From contig NZ_JFHD01000007.1 in the NCBI RefSeq assembly GCF_000698575.1, positions 62,001-126,000 of the forward strand: a stretch of DNA of 64,000 nucleotides, read 5' to 3'. The translations under genes were made by a program, and so were the position numbers. Of the stretch, positions 17,145 through 25,038 are shown piece after piece (position 1 is the first letter of the stretch; the number at the start of each line of letters is the position of its first letter). Origin of the DNA: Caballeronia zhejiangensis (GTDB lineage Bacteria; Pseudomonadota; Gammaproteobacteria; Burkholderiales; Burkholderiaceae). The notes under the pieces are model-generated. The model was given only the letters and a program-made list of their open reading frames with translations, ran no database searches and was not told the DNA's origin.

Positions 17145-17666
17145 ATGAAATGGCTGGATTCATTCTTCGAACATAAGGCACGCGGCGTCGCGCAACGCAG
17201 TTCGCGGCGCAGCGCGATGGCGAAGCTCGGGAAAGTGCTGGTCGGATCGGCAATGGTGCCGCTGTTGCCGGTCGATCGCACCGCCTATGCAACGGAGCCG
17301 AAGAAGCCGGGTTCATCGGCGAGCGATGATCCGACGAGTTGCGACTACTGGAAGTATTGCGCGATCGACGGCTGGCTTTGCAGCTGCTGTGGCGGCACGT
17401 CGAGCAGTTGCCCGCCGGGCACGACGCCTTCGCCGATCACGTGGATCGGTACCTGCCGCAATCCGCACGACGGCTCGGATTACATCGTGTCGTACAACGA
17501 CTGCTGCGGCAAGACGAGCTGCGGACGCTGCTTCTGCAATCGCAATGAACGCGAAAAGCCGCTTTACAAGCTATCGCTCAATAACGATATCAACTGGTGC
17601 ATGGCGAACGGCAATTCGAATTACCACTGCTCGGTATCGGTCCTGTTGGGAGCGGCAACGCAATGA
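17145..17666 (+). CDS. aauA: Aromatic amine dehydrogenase light chain (TTQ cofactor subunit)
   Basis: A 173-residue precursor of the catalytic subunit. A long Tat-type leader (SSRRSAMAKLGKVLVGSAM, about 19-37) precedes a mature domain with 14 cysteines. The tryptophan tryptophylquinone should form from Trp100 (PSPITWIGTC) and Trp151 (NNDINWCMANGN). The catalytic Asp corresponds to Asp109 in NPHDG, and the conserved Asp75 lies in AIDGW. The run LCSCCGGTSSSCPPGTTPSP matches aromatic amine dehydrogenase much better than methylamine dehydrogenase. Likely substrates are phenylethylamine, tyramine, dopamine or tryptamine. Confidence 0.95.
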   Translation: MKWLDSFFEHKARGVAQRSSRRSAMAKLGKVLVGSAMVPLLPVDRTAYATEPKKPGSSASDDPTSCDYWKYCAIDGWLCSCCGGTSSSCPPGTTPSPITWIGTCRNPHDGSDYIVSYNDCCGKTSCGRCFCNRNEREKPLYKLSLNNDINWCMANGNSNYHCSVSVLLGAATQ

Positions 17667-18148
17667 AGACTGCAACTGTTTTGATGGCGGCGTTGCTCGC
17701 CGGCGCAATGAGCTTTGCTTCGGGCGCTTTTGCACAGACAGTGCATTACCCGGGCGGCAAATCGACCTTCGATGGCAAATGCGCGGTCTGTCATCAGGCA
17801 GGCGGAAAAGGCATGGACGGACTTGCGCCGCCGCTCGTCGAATATCCCGGCAAATATGCGGGCTCTGCCGATGGCCGCGCGCAATTAGGGCACACCGTGC
17901 TCTATGGCATGTTCGGCCCGATCAAGGTCAAGGAGAAAAGCTATAACTTCAAGATGCCGAGCTTCGCATCGCTCTCCGATGAAGAGATCGCGGATGTGTT
18001 GAACTACGTCGTGTTCGATCTGAACGCGCAGCATGGTTCAGCGAAGCCTTTCGACGTCGCCGAAGTCAAGGCATGGCGCGCGGGCCCGCTCGATCAGACC
18101 GCCGTGCACCAGCGTCGCGAAGCAGTCGTGAAGGGCCTGGGGCTATGA
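17663..18148 (+). CDS. Periplasmic monoheme cytochrome c
   Basis: A 161-residue exported protein with leader MKTATVLMAALLAGAMSFASGAFAQ and one heme motif CAVCH (Cys40-His44). FKMPSFASLSDEEIADVLNYV is the usual C-terminal axial-Met helix region. Its ATG overlaps the aauA stop (ATGA), so it is translationally coupled to the dehydrogenase. It probably accepts electrons from the quinone in place of azurin or amicyanin, neither of which is encoded here. Confidence 0.88.
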   Translation: MKTATVLMAALLAGAMSFASGAFAQTVHYPGGKSTFDGKCAVCHQAGGKGMDGLAPPLVEYPGKYAGSADGRAQLGHTVLYGMFGPIKVKEKSYNFKMPSFASLSDEEIADVLNYVVFDLNAQHGSAKPFDVAEVKAWRAGPLDQTAVHQRREAVVKGLGL

Positions 18149-18603
18149 AGCCGCGCGCGATGCTCGTCGCTGCGACGCTGGCCGCGCTGTCGACGACGGC
18201 GGCATCGCAGACGCAGGCGTACGACGCGGCGCGTGCGCGACAGGACTGGGTGCTCAATTGCATGGGATGCCACACCGCCGACGGCTCGGGCATTCCCGGC
18301 AAGGTGCCCGCATTGCGCAACTCGCTCGGTCATTTCGTCTCGCTTCCCGACGGCCGTCAGTTTGTGATGCGAGTACCGGGCGCTGCCAATTCCGCATTGA
18401 ACGACGCAGAGCTCGCGAACGTCTTGAACTGGTTGCTCGCGACGATGAACGAGCAATCGCGGCCCGCATCGTTCAAGCCTTATACGGCGGAAGAAATTGC
18501 GGCGCATCGCAGACCCGCGCTCACCGATGTCGCGCGTATCCGCATGAAGCTCGTCAAGGAATTGCAGGAGAACGGCGTGAACGCCGTCCCGGAACATTAC
18601 TAG
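18145..18603 (+). CDS. Second periplasmic monoheme cytochrome c
   Basis: A 152-residue exported protein with leader ending TAASQTQA and one heme motif CMGCH (Cys39-His43). SLPDGRQFVMRVPGAANSAL holds the probable Met ligand. The start overlaps the upstream cytochrome stop by four bases (ATGA). The pair of small cytochromes may form a relay to the respiratory chain. Alternatively one may help quinone formation, since no diheme MauG is present. Confidence 0.85.
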   Translation: MKPRAMLVAATLAALSTTAASQTQAYDAARARQDWVLNCMGCHTADGSGIPGKVPALRNSLGHFVSLPDGRQFVMRVPGAANSALNDAELANVLNWLLATMNEQSRPASFKPYTAEEIAAHRRPALTDVARIRMKLVKELQENGVNAVPEHY

Positions 18604-18614
18604 GAGACAACCCG

Positions 18615-20120
18615 ATGAATAACAGCCAGCATCCCGCGATGCTCGATTCCACGCGCGCATTCCTCGCATCGGCGAAAAAAATGCTCATCGATGGCGCATG
18701 GGTCGATAGCGCGAGCGGCGCGACACTCGATGTGATCGATCCCGCCGATGGAGAACTGCTCGCACGCGTGCCGAGCGCCGACGAAATCGATGTCGATCGC
18801 GCCGTGCAAGCCGCACGCCGCGCGTTCGATGACTCCGCATGGTCGCGCATGAAACCGACCGATCGCGAGCGTCTCTTGCTGCGCGTTGCCGATCTTATCG
18901 AAGCGAACGCGCGCGAGCTCGCGGAAATCGAATCGCTCGACAATGGCAAACCGGTCACGGTCGCCCACGGGCTCGATGTGTCGATGGCCGCGCAATGCTT
19001 CCGCTATATGGCCGGCTGGGCGACCAAGATCGAAGGCAGCACGCTGGAAGCATCGATTCCATATAGCCCGTCGAACGATTTCTTCGGCTATACGCGCAAG
19101 GAAGCGGTCGGCGTCGTCGGCGCAATCATTCCGTGGAATTTTCCGCTGCTGATGGCATCGTGGAAACTCGCGCCCGCGCTCGCGACTGGCTGCACCGTCG
19201 TGCTGAAGCCTGCGGAAGACACGCCGCTTTCCGCGTTGCGGCTCGCGATGCTGATCGAAGAGGCGGGCATCGAGAAGGGTGTCGTGAATGTCGTCACCGG
19301 CCTCGGCCACACGGCGGGCGCGGCGCTCGCGCGTCATCCGGGCATCGACAAGATCGCGTTCACGGGTTCCACGCCGACGGGTAAAGCTATCGGTCACGCG
19401 GCGCTCGATAACATGACGCGCATGTCGCTCGAACTCGGCGGCAAATCGCCGGTTATCGTGCTGCCGGATATCGATATCGATAAAGCGGCAGAAGGCGTCG
19501 CCAATGCGATCTTCTTCAACTCGGGACAAGTCTGCACTGCGGGCTCGCGCGTCTATGTGCACGAGAAAGTATTCGATCGCGTGATGGAGCGTGTCGCGGC
19601 GATCGCGCAATCCTTGCCGATGGGACCGGGCCTCGATGAATCGACGCAGATCGGCCCGCTGGTTTCCGCACGGCAAATGGATCGTGTGCTGAGCTATATC
19701 GAAGCGGGCCGCGATGAAGGCGCGCGTGCTATCGCGGGCGGTGCGCCCAAGGACGGCGCCGGTTTCTTCGTGAAGCCGACAGTGCTCGTCGATACCGATC
19801 ATTCGATGAAGGTCGTGCGCGAAGAGATCTTCGGACCGGTGCTCGTCGCGATGCCGTTCAACGATATCGACAGCGTGGTCGCCAAGGCAAACGACACGCC
19901 TTATGGACTCGGCGCGAGCATCTGGTCGAACGATCTCTCGGCAATTCACAAGCTCGTGCCGCGCATCAAGGCGGGCACGGTATGGGTCAATTGCCACTCG
20001 CTGCTGGATAACGCGATGCCGTTCGGCGGATTCAAGCAGTCGGGTTTCGGGCGCGAGCTCGGACGCGCGGTGATCGACATGTACACAGAGACCAAGTCGG
20101 TGCTGATCAACTACGCGTGA
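18615..20120 (+). CDS. Aldehyde dehydrogenase (phenylacetaldehyde dehydrogenase-like)
   Basis: A 501-residue NAD-dependent aldehyde dehydrogenase. Signature pieces: IIPWNFPLLMASWKLAPALA, FTGSTPTGKAI, the catalytic Glu in LELGGKSPVI, the catalytic Cys in FFNSGQVCTAGSR, and EEIFGPVL. The start at 18615 has AGGAGA at 18603-18608, 11 bases after the cytochrome stop. In this operon it would oxidise the arylacetaldehyde released by the amine dehydrogenase (phenylacetaldehyde, or indole-3-acetaldehyde from tryptamine) to the acid. This is the FeaB/PadA role, though here the amine enzyme is periplasmic and the aldehyde must cross the membrane. Confidence 0.9.
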   Translation: MNNSQHPAMLDSTRAFLASAKKMLIDGAWVDSASGATLDVIDPADGELLARVPSADEIDVDRAVQAARRAFDDSAWSRMKPTDRERLLLRVADLIEANARELAEIESLDNGKPVTVAHGLDVSMAAQCFRYMAGWATKIEGSTLEASIPYSPSNDFFGYTRKEAVGVVGAIIPWNFPLLMASWKLAPALATGCTVVLKPAEDTPLSALRLAMLIEEAGIEKGVVNVVTGLGHTAGAALARHPGIDKIAFTGSTPTGKAIGHAALDNMTRMSLELGGKSPVIVLPDIDIDKAAEGVANAIFFNSGQVCTAGSRVYVHEKVFDRVMERVAAIAQSLPMGPGLDESTQIGPLVSARQMDRVLSYIEAGRDEGARAIAGGAPKDGAGFFVKPTVLVDTDHSMKVVREEIFGPVLVAMPFNDIDSVVAKANDTPYGLGASIWSNDLSAIHKLVPRIKAGTVWVNCHSLLDNAMPFGGFKQSGFGRELGRAVIDMYTETKSVLINYA

Positions 20121-20130
20121 GGACGCTTGC

Positions 20131-21345
20131 ATGACAACTAAAACGATCGCGCGGCAACTTGTCTCGACAGCGGCGCTCGCCGTGTGCGCGAGCGCATCGG
20201 CGCAAAGCAATGTGACGCTGTATGGAACGGTGGATGCAGGGCTGACTTATACGACCAATCAGCAAGTCACCAATGCGGACGGGAGCGTCGGTTCGGGGCA
20301 TAACTTCGCGTTGTCCGGCGGCAATCTCGTGCCTTCACGCTTCGGCTTGCTCGGTGTGGAAGATCTCGGCGGCGGCTTGCAAGCGAAATTCAACGTGGAG
20401 AACAGTTTCTATACGGGAACGGGAAGCCTGGTGCAGGGCGGGGCGCTATTCAACCGTCAGGCTTGGGTGGGCCTCGCGCACGAACAGTTCGGCACGTTGT
20501 CCCTCGGACGTCAATACGACTCGTATAGCGATTTCCTCGGGCCTTACGTATCGAGCAATTCGTGGGCGACGCTTTATGGTTCGCATATCGGCGACGTCGA
20601 TAACCTTAACGAAGCGTTCAACTTCAACAACGCGATCAAATACACGAGCCCGGACTGGAACGGCTTTTCGGTGGGCGGCACTTATAGCCTCGGCGGCATT
20701 GCAGGCGACTTCGGGCAACGGCGCGGATATTCGTTCGCCGCGGCTTATACGCGTTTGCCCATCTCGATCAGCGCAGGTTATCTGAACCTGCACAATCCGC
20801 TCGATGCGGCTTTGGGCGGAGCAAACGGCTACATCGGCGATTTCGCGTGTTCGAATCCGTCGGCACTCTATTGTCAATTGCAGAACGCGGAAGCGTTGAA
20901 GGCGTATGGCGCGGGCGCATCTTATGCAATCGGGCCGGCGACTATCGCGCTGACTTATACGCATAGTCGTCTCGAGCATAGCCAGTACTTCGCCGATAGC
21001 GCTAATCCGCAGGGCCGCGACATCGCGTTCGATATCGGCGAAGTGAATCTGACTTATGCCGCGACGCCGTTCCTGCAACTCGGGCTTGCCTACATCTATA
21101 ACAATGCGAAGCCGGACGGGGTTTCATCGACGCGTTTTCATCAAGTGAACGTCGGCGCGAACTATGCGCTGTCCAAGCGCACTGCGCTGTATGGCGTCGC
21201 GATCATGCAGAAGGCGGTCGGCGCGGGACTAGGCATCGATCCGGCGACGGGTGGACCGGCGAATTACGCGCAGATTCCCAATCTGCCGAATTCGAACAGC
21301 GATCGCCAGTTGTCCGTGACGCTCGGCATACGGCATAACTTTTAA
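20131..21345 (+). CDS. Gram-negative porin (OmpC-like, beta-proteobacterial type)
   Basis: A 404-residue outer-membrane general porin. Leader about 1-25 (ends ASASAQ), then the classic opening SNVTLYGTVDAGLTY and PSRFGLLGVEDLGGGLQAKF, and the C-terminal strand ending in Phe (VTLGIRHNF) needed for barrel assembly. It starts 10 bases after the aldehyde dehydrogenase stop and ends the operon before a terminator, so it probably admits the amine substrate. Confidence 0.92.
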   Translation: MTTKTIARQLVSTAALAVCASASAQSNVTLYGTVDAGLTYTTNQQVTNADGSVGSGHNFALSGGNLVPSRFGLLGVEDLGGGLQAKFNVENSFYTGTGSLVQGGALFNRQAWVGLAHEQFGTLSLGRQYDSYSDFLGPYVSSNSWATLYGSHIGDVDNLNEAFNFNNAIKYTSPDWNGFSVGGTYSLGGIAGDFGQRRGYSFAAAYTRLPISISAGYLNLHNPLDAALGGANGYIGDFACSNPSALYCQLQNAEALKAYGAGASYAIGPATIALTYTHSRLEHSQYFADSANPQGRDIAFDIGEVNLTYAATPFLQLGLAYIYNNAKPDGVSSTRFHQVNVGANYALSKRTALYGVAIMQKAVGAGLGIDPATGGPANYAQIPNLPNSNSDRQLSVTLGIRHNF

Positions 21346-21367
21346 GTATTTCCAGGGGCGTGCTTTG

Positions 21368-21402
21368 ACCCGGCCGGAACGATTTCCCGCCGGGCTTTTT
21401 TT
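21368..21402 (+). terminator. Rho-independent terminator of the amine dehydrogenase operon
   Basis: A GC-rich stem (CCCGGCCGG / CCCGCCGGG with one mismatch) is followed by seven T residues at 21396-21402. It lies just after the porin stop and inside what would be the 5' part of the DUF429 gene. Confidence 0.85.
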
Positions 21403-21430
21403 CTCGCGTTCAAGAGATACGCATGATTTC

Positions 21431-22090
21431 ATGATCGTTGATTCGATCGCGACGAAAGTTATCGGCCGCTTCGAAGATCTGCTCGAATGGAAGCGCGCGA
21501 ATGCTATCGTTGCTGTGGATATGCCGATCGGTCTTTCATCGAATGGCGTTCGGACGTGTGACACGCTCGCTCGAAAAATACTCGGACGTCCGCGCGCAAG
21601 CTCTGTCTTTACGCCGCCGATTCGCGCGGCTTTAGTCTCGTCGAGCTATGAAGAAGCGTGTGCGGTCAATCAGGCCGTCACCGGAAAACGAATCTCCATT
21701 CAGGCATTTCACCTTCGCAACAAGATTGCAGAAGTCGATGACATGCTGCGCACGCTCGCCGATGATGATGTGCGCGTCTTCGAAGTGCATCCCGGGTTGA
21801 GCTTCATGCATCTGCGAATGGAGCAGGGCGGTCCGGCGCACGGCCTGCGCGAAAGCAAGGCGATTGCATCGGGATTCGCATTGCGTCGCGCGTTGCTCGT
21901 GCGATGCTTCGGCGGCTCGATCGATACGGCGCTCGCGGCGCGCAAGCCCGCGCAAGCGTCGCTGGACGATGTGCTCGACGCATTCGCGGCGTTATGGACC
22001 GCGCGCCGAATCGTTTCGGCAACGACATTCCGTCTGCCCGACGACATCGAGTTCGATTCGGAAAGTCTTCCCATGGCCATTCATTGCTGA
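21431..22090 (+). pseudogene. DUF429 family protein lacking its N-terminal motif
   Basis: An open frame of 219 codons that matches the DUF429 (predicted RNase H-like nuclease) family: AIVAVDMPIGLSSNGVRTCD, RPRASSVFTPPIRAALV, VTGKRISIQAFHLRNKIAEV, VFEVHPGLSFMHL and DVLDAFAALWTARRI. The family normally begins with a strand carrying GVDGCRxGW, whose Asp is thought to be catalytic. That segment is absent. The upstream in-frame codons read through the porin terminator and contain no equivalent, and a stop lies at 21317. It is therefore likely a 5'-truncated remnant, possibly still translated from 21431. Confidence 0.65.
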
Positions 22091-22191
22091 TGTTGGCGGA
22101 CGGTTTCGTCAAAAGAATTCGAAATACGACGGCGAGCACGGCGGTATAAAATTGAGACGTACTCGTATCGCGCTCGAATGCGCCCGCTGCC

Positions 22192-22410
22192 ATGGAAACT
22201 CCGTCGGGCAAAGAAGCCTCCCGCAAGCGGATGACGCCACGCACGCTCAACGTGCTGACGGCGCTCATCGGACTTGCCACGCTCGCATTGGGCGTCGCCT
22301 GGTTGATCTATACGTGGATCGTCCATCTCGAAGTGCCGTACTTCGCGATTCCGCTCGTGCTGACGGTGCCGGTGATCGTCGCGGTGGCGTTCCGCAACTG
22401 CTGGGACTGA
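22192..22410 (+). CDS. Small membrane protein, hypothetical
   Basis: A 72-residue protein with a charged Lys/Arg/Pro N-terminal segment and two predicted membrane helices (LTALIGLATLALGVAWLIYT and VPYFAIPLVLTVPVIVAVAF). No family recognised. No strong ribosome site was seen at 22192; a second in-frame ATG at 22231 (MTPRTLNVL) is an alternative. The next element is the tRNA-Val terminator. Confidence 0.55.
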   Translation: METPSGKEASRKRMTPRTLNVLTALIGLATLALGVAWLIYTWIVHLEVPYFAIPLVLTVPVIVAVAFRNCWD

Positions 22411-22423
22411 CGCGCCTGGAATG

Positions 22424-22458
22424 AAAACGCACCGTGGCGATACGATCGCGACGGTGCG
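22424..22458 (-). terminator. Terminator of tRNA-Val
   Basis: Read on the minus strand, a 14-bp stem with one mismatch and a 3-base loop (arms at 22428-22441 and 22445-22458) is followed by TTTT. It lies 12 bases beyond the tRNA 3' end. Confidence 0.75.
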
Positions 22459-22470
22459 TCTGAATGTCGT

Positions 22471-22547
22471 TGGTAGGCTCGATTGGACTCGAACCAACGA
22501 CCCCCACCATGTCAAGGTGGTGCTCTAACCAGCTGAGCTACGAGCCT
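22471..22547 (-). tRNA. tRNA-Val (GAC)
   Basis: A 77-base cloverleaf on the minus strand. Acceptor arms are AGGCTCG / CGAGCCT, the D arm is GCTC / GAGC, the anticodon loop is CTTGACATG with anticodon GAC, and the T arm is GTTGG-TTCGAGT-CCAAT. The discriminator is A and the 3' CCA is encoded at 22473-22471. Confidence 0.96.
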
Positions 22548-22560
22548 ACGGAAGCCGCGA

Positions 22561-22566
22561 ATTATA
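22561..22566 (-). promoter_or_regulatory. -10 box of the tRNA-Val promoter
   Basis: A perfect TATAAT on the minus strand, 13 bases upstream of the tRNA 5' end. No good -35 hexamer is seen. A GC-poor stretch lies further upstream. Confidence 0.5.
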
Positions 22567-22782
22567 GGGGAAAGTTTCGCGTTGTGGGGATTCTCAGGCG
22601 AAAATTTTTGATCGAGGATTTTTCGGACGTGAAGACCGCTCGACCGCAACTTCGCCGGTTTACATAACACAAATTATCAGCGTTTTGTTTGTAGGTCCCA
22701 AGTGAGAAACACCGCAGCCATACCGCGTGTCAGCCGCCGCGAGCCGCCGGTATCACCCGCACGGCCCGTAGCCAAACGATCA

Positions 22783-24096
22783 TCAACTCCTTTTCAAACC
22801 CTGCCACGCTTCACCGTCCGGAAAGCGATGCCTGTCGAGCGACGCCGCTTTCATCTCGATGCTGTAGCCCGGTTTCTGCGGCGGCATGTATCGCCCATTG
22901 CGAATCACGACCGGATCGACAAAATGCTCGTGCAGATGATCGACATATTCGAGCACGCGATTCTCCAGCGACGCCGACACGCAAACATAGTCGAAGATCG
23001 AAATGTGCTGCACGTACTCACACAGCCCGACGCCGCCCGCATGCGGACACACCGGCACGCCGAACTTCGCCGCCATCAGCAGCACGACGATCACCTCGTT
23101 CAGCCCGCCAAGACGGCAACTGTCGATCTGACAGAAGTCGATCGCCTCGGCCTGCAATAGCTGCTTGAACATCACGCGGTTCTGGCAGTGCTCGCCCGTC
23201 GCGACGCCGATCAGCGGACTCAGGCGCTGGCGGATGGCCGCGTGCCCGAGCACATCGTCGGGACTCGTCGGCTCTTCGATCCACCATGGATTGAACTCCG
23301 CGAGACGTCGCATGTTGGTCACGGCTTCGTCGACGTCCCATACCTGATTGGCGTCCATCATCAGCTTCGATTTTTCGCTGATCTCTTCACGCAAGATGCG
23401 CGCGCGCCGCACGTCTTCCTCGATGTTTCCGCCGACCTTCTGCTTGAAATGCGTCCATCCTTGCGCGACGCCTTCACGCGCGAGCCGGCGGATCTTGTCG
23501 TCGTCGTAGCCAAGCCAGCCCGCCGACGTCGTATAGCCCGGATAACCTTGTTCGAGCATTTCCTTCACACGTTCGCCGCGCGTCTTTTCATGACGCTTCA
23601 GAATCGCGATAGCCTCATACGGCGTGATGGCGTCGGTCACGTAACGGAAGTCGAGGCAACGCACGAGCTCTTCCGGCGTCATGTCGACGAGCAGCTTCCA
23701 CACCGGCTTGCCCTCCGACTTCGCCCACAGGTCCCATGCCGCGTTGACGACCGCCGCCGTCGCGAGATGGATCGCGCCCTTGTCCGGGCCGATCCACCGC
23801 AACTGGCTATCCGACGTGAATTCACGCCAGAACGCACCCATGTTCGCGGTGATGTCCGCGAGCTTCTTCCCTACGATTTGCGGCGCCAGCGCATTCACGG
23901 CCGCCACGCAGATCTCGTTGCCACGGCCGATCGTGAACGTCAGGCCGTGGCCCGTGTGCCCTACCGGTGAATCGGTTTCGAGCGTGACGTAGGTAGCGGA
24001 ATAGTCCGGCGCCGCGTTCATCGCATCCGAGCCATCGAGCGAACGCGATGTGGGAAAGCGAATGTCCCTCACGGACAGCCTGGTGATCGTTGTCAT
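22783..24096 (-). CDS. L-fuconate dehydratase (enolase superfamily)
   Basis: A 437-residue enolase-superfamily acid-sugar dehydratase. Seen: the Lys motif THFKQKVGG, the metal ligands in MMDANQVWD, WWIEEPTSPDD and GVATGEHCQNR, and the His of CPHAGGVGLCEYVQH. These are characteristic of the L-fuconate dehydratase subgroup, which makes 2-keto-3-deoxy-L-fuconate. It is divergent from a GntR regulator and near a sugar ABC importer, consistent with an oxidative deoxysugar route. The fucose dehydrogenase, lactonase and downstream genes are not in the window. Confidence 0.88.
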   Translation of the reverse strand: MTTITRLSVRDIRFPTSRSLDGSDAMNAAPDYSATYVTLETDSPVGHTGHGLTFTIGRGNEICVAAVNALAPQIVGKKLADITANMGAFWREFTSDSQLRWIGPDKGAIHLATAAVVNAAWDLWAKSEGKPVWKLLVDMTPEELVRCLDFRYVTDAITPYEAIAILKRHEKTRGERVKEMLEQGYPGYTTSAGWLGYDDDKIRRLAREGVAQGWTHFKQKVGGNIEEDVRRARILREEISEKSKLMMDANQVWDVDEAVTNMRRLAEFNPWWIEEPTSPDDVLGHAAIRQRLSPLIGVATGEHCQNRVMFKQLLQAEAIDFCQIDSCRLGGLNEVIVVLLMAAKFGVPVCPHAGGVGLCEYVQHISIFDYVCVSASLENRVLEYVDHLHEHFVDPVVIRNGRYMPPQKPGYSIEMKAASLDRHRFPDGEAWQGLKRS

Positions 24097-24210
24097 ATGA
24101 ACGCCCTCCGAAAGCGTCGTCGACCAAGTCGAGTCTGCGATTTAACCGATGAAAAAGTCGCTACGTCCCAATCTTCGAACTAGGCATATGCACGCGTTGA
24201 CAACGCCGTC

Positions 24211-24234
24211 GATGCTTTCTAGCATGCTAGCATC
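24211..24234. promoter_or_regulatory. Palindromic candidate operator for the GntR regulator
   Basis: CTAGCATGCTAG at 24219-24230 is a perfect 12-bp palindrome, and GATGCT / AGCATC at 24211-24234 gives an overlapping outer repeat. It sits in the 159-base gap between the divergent dehydratase and GntR genes. Confidence 0.5.
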
Positions 24235-24255
24235 CATCTCGAAAATCAAGCGCCG

Positions 24256-24984
24256 GTGAACACGTCTCTCGATACAGTGACGACCGTCAGCACTCCCTAT
24301 GATGCACTGCACAAGATCGGCAGCGGCGAACGCGGCAGCCTGACCGATGCAGTCGAGGCAGCGTTGCGGGAAGCTATCGTCACGCTGGCGCTGGAGCCTG
24401 GGATGATGATCGACAAACTGGCCGTCTGCGAGCGCATGGGCGTCTCGCGATTTCCGGTTTCCGCCGCGCTGGCCCGGCTCGAGCACGCAGGTCTTGTCGA
24501 AGTGTTGCCGCAGCGCGGCACGCGCGTGAAGCCCATCGCGCTCGAAGACATTCATCAGCATCTGTTCATTCGCAGCGCGCTCGAAGTCGAGACGGTGCGC
24601 GGCGTCGCCCGCATTCGCGAGGCCGCGACGCTCGACGCGCTCGCGCTCAATCTCGAACAGCAACGGATGATGCTGAAGACCGATCAGCGTCTCGCCTTCC
24701 ATACGCTCGATCTCGCCTTCCACGAAATCCTGCTCGACGCGATCAACCTGCCGCGCGTGAAGGAGATCGTCGCCGTGTCGCGCAGCGCGCTCGATCGCGC
24801 GAGACAGCTTCTCGCGAGTCCGGAGCGCCTCGTCCATACGCTCGATGAACACGAACGCATCTTCGACGCCATTCGCAGCGGCGACGCCGACACTGCCGCG
24901 AAGGCGATGCACGATCATCTCGATCAGGTCGTCGCGGAATTGCGCCGTTCGGCGCAGGAACGGCCCGACCAGTTCGCGCCATAG
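24256..24984 (+). CDS. GntR-family regulator, FCD subgroup
   Basis: A 242-residue regulator. The winged helix-turn-helix spans about 20-85 (LREAIVTLALEPGMMIDKLA, VSRFPVSAALARLEHAGLVE, RGTRVKPI). The all-helical FCD effector domain follows (about 100-235, with DLAFHEILLDA, DEHERIFDAIRSGDADTAAK and HDHLDQVV carrying the metal-ligand positions). The start is GTG at 24256. It is divergent from the dehydratase and 15-54 bases upstream of the ABC operon, so it probably represses both until a sugar acid appears. Confidence 0.88.
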   Translation: MNTSLDTVTTVSTPYDALHKIGSGERGSLTDAVEAALREAIVTLALEPGMMIDKLAVCERMGVSRFPVSAALARLEHAGLVEVLPQRGTRVKPIALEDIHQHLFIRSALEVETVRGVARIREAATLDALALNLEQQRMMLKTDQRLAFHTLDLAFHEILLDAINLPRVKEIVAVSRSALDRARQLLASPERLVHTLDEHERIFDAIRSGDADTAAKAMHDHLDQVVAELRRSAQERPDQFAP

Positions 24985-25038
24985 CCGTTCGACGCACGTA
25001 TGACAGGTCCAACGAAACCGAGCATTCATGCCACATCC

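Noticed and set aside
17663..18603. The two cytochromes as a split MauG-type diheme enzyme
   Set aside because: Each has a single CxxCH, its own leader and typical small cytochrome c length; nothing resembles the MauG/CcpA domain. Kept only as an open question about quinone formation.
18258..20120. A 620-codon version of the aldehyde dehydrogenase
   Set aside because: The first about 119 codons are out-of-frame shadow of the second cytochrome c; ATG 18615 with AGGAGA is the natural start.
22471..22547. tRNA-Val as an integration site for a mobile element
   Set aside because: No integrase gene and no repeat of the tRNA 3' end was seen in the flanking DNA.
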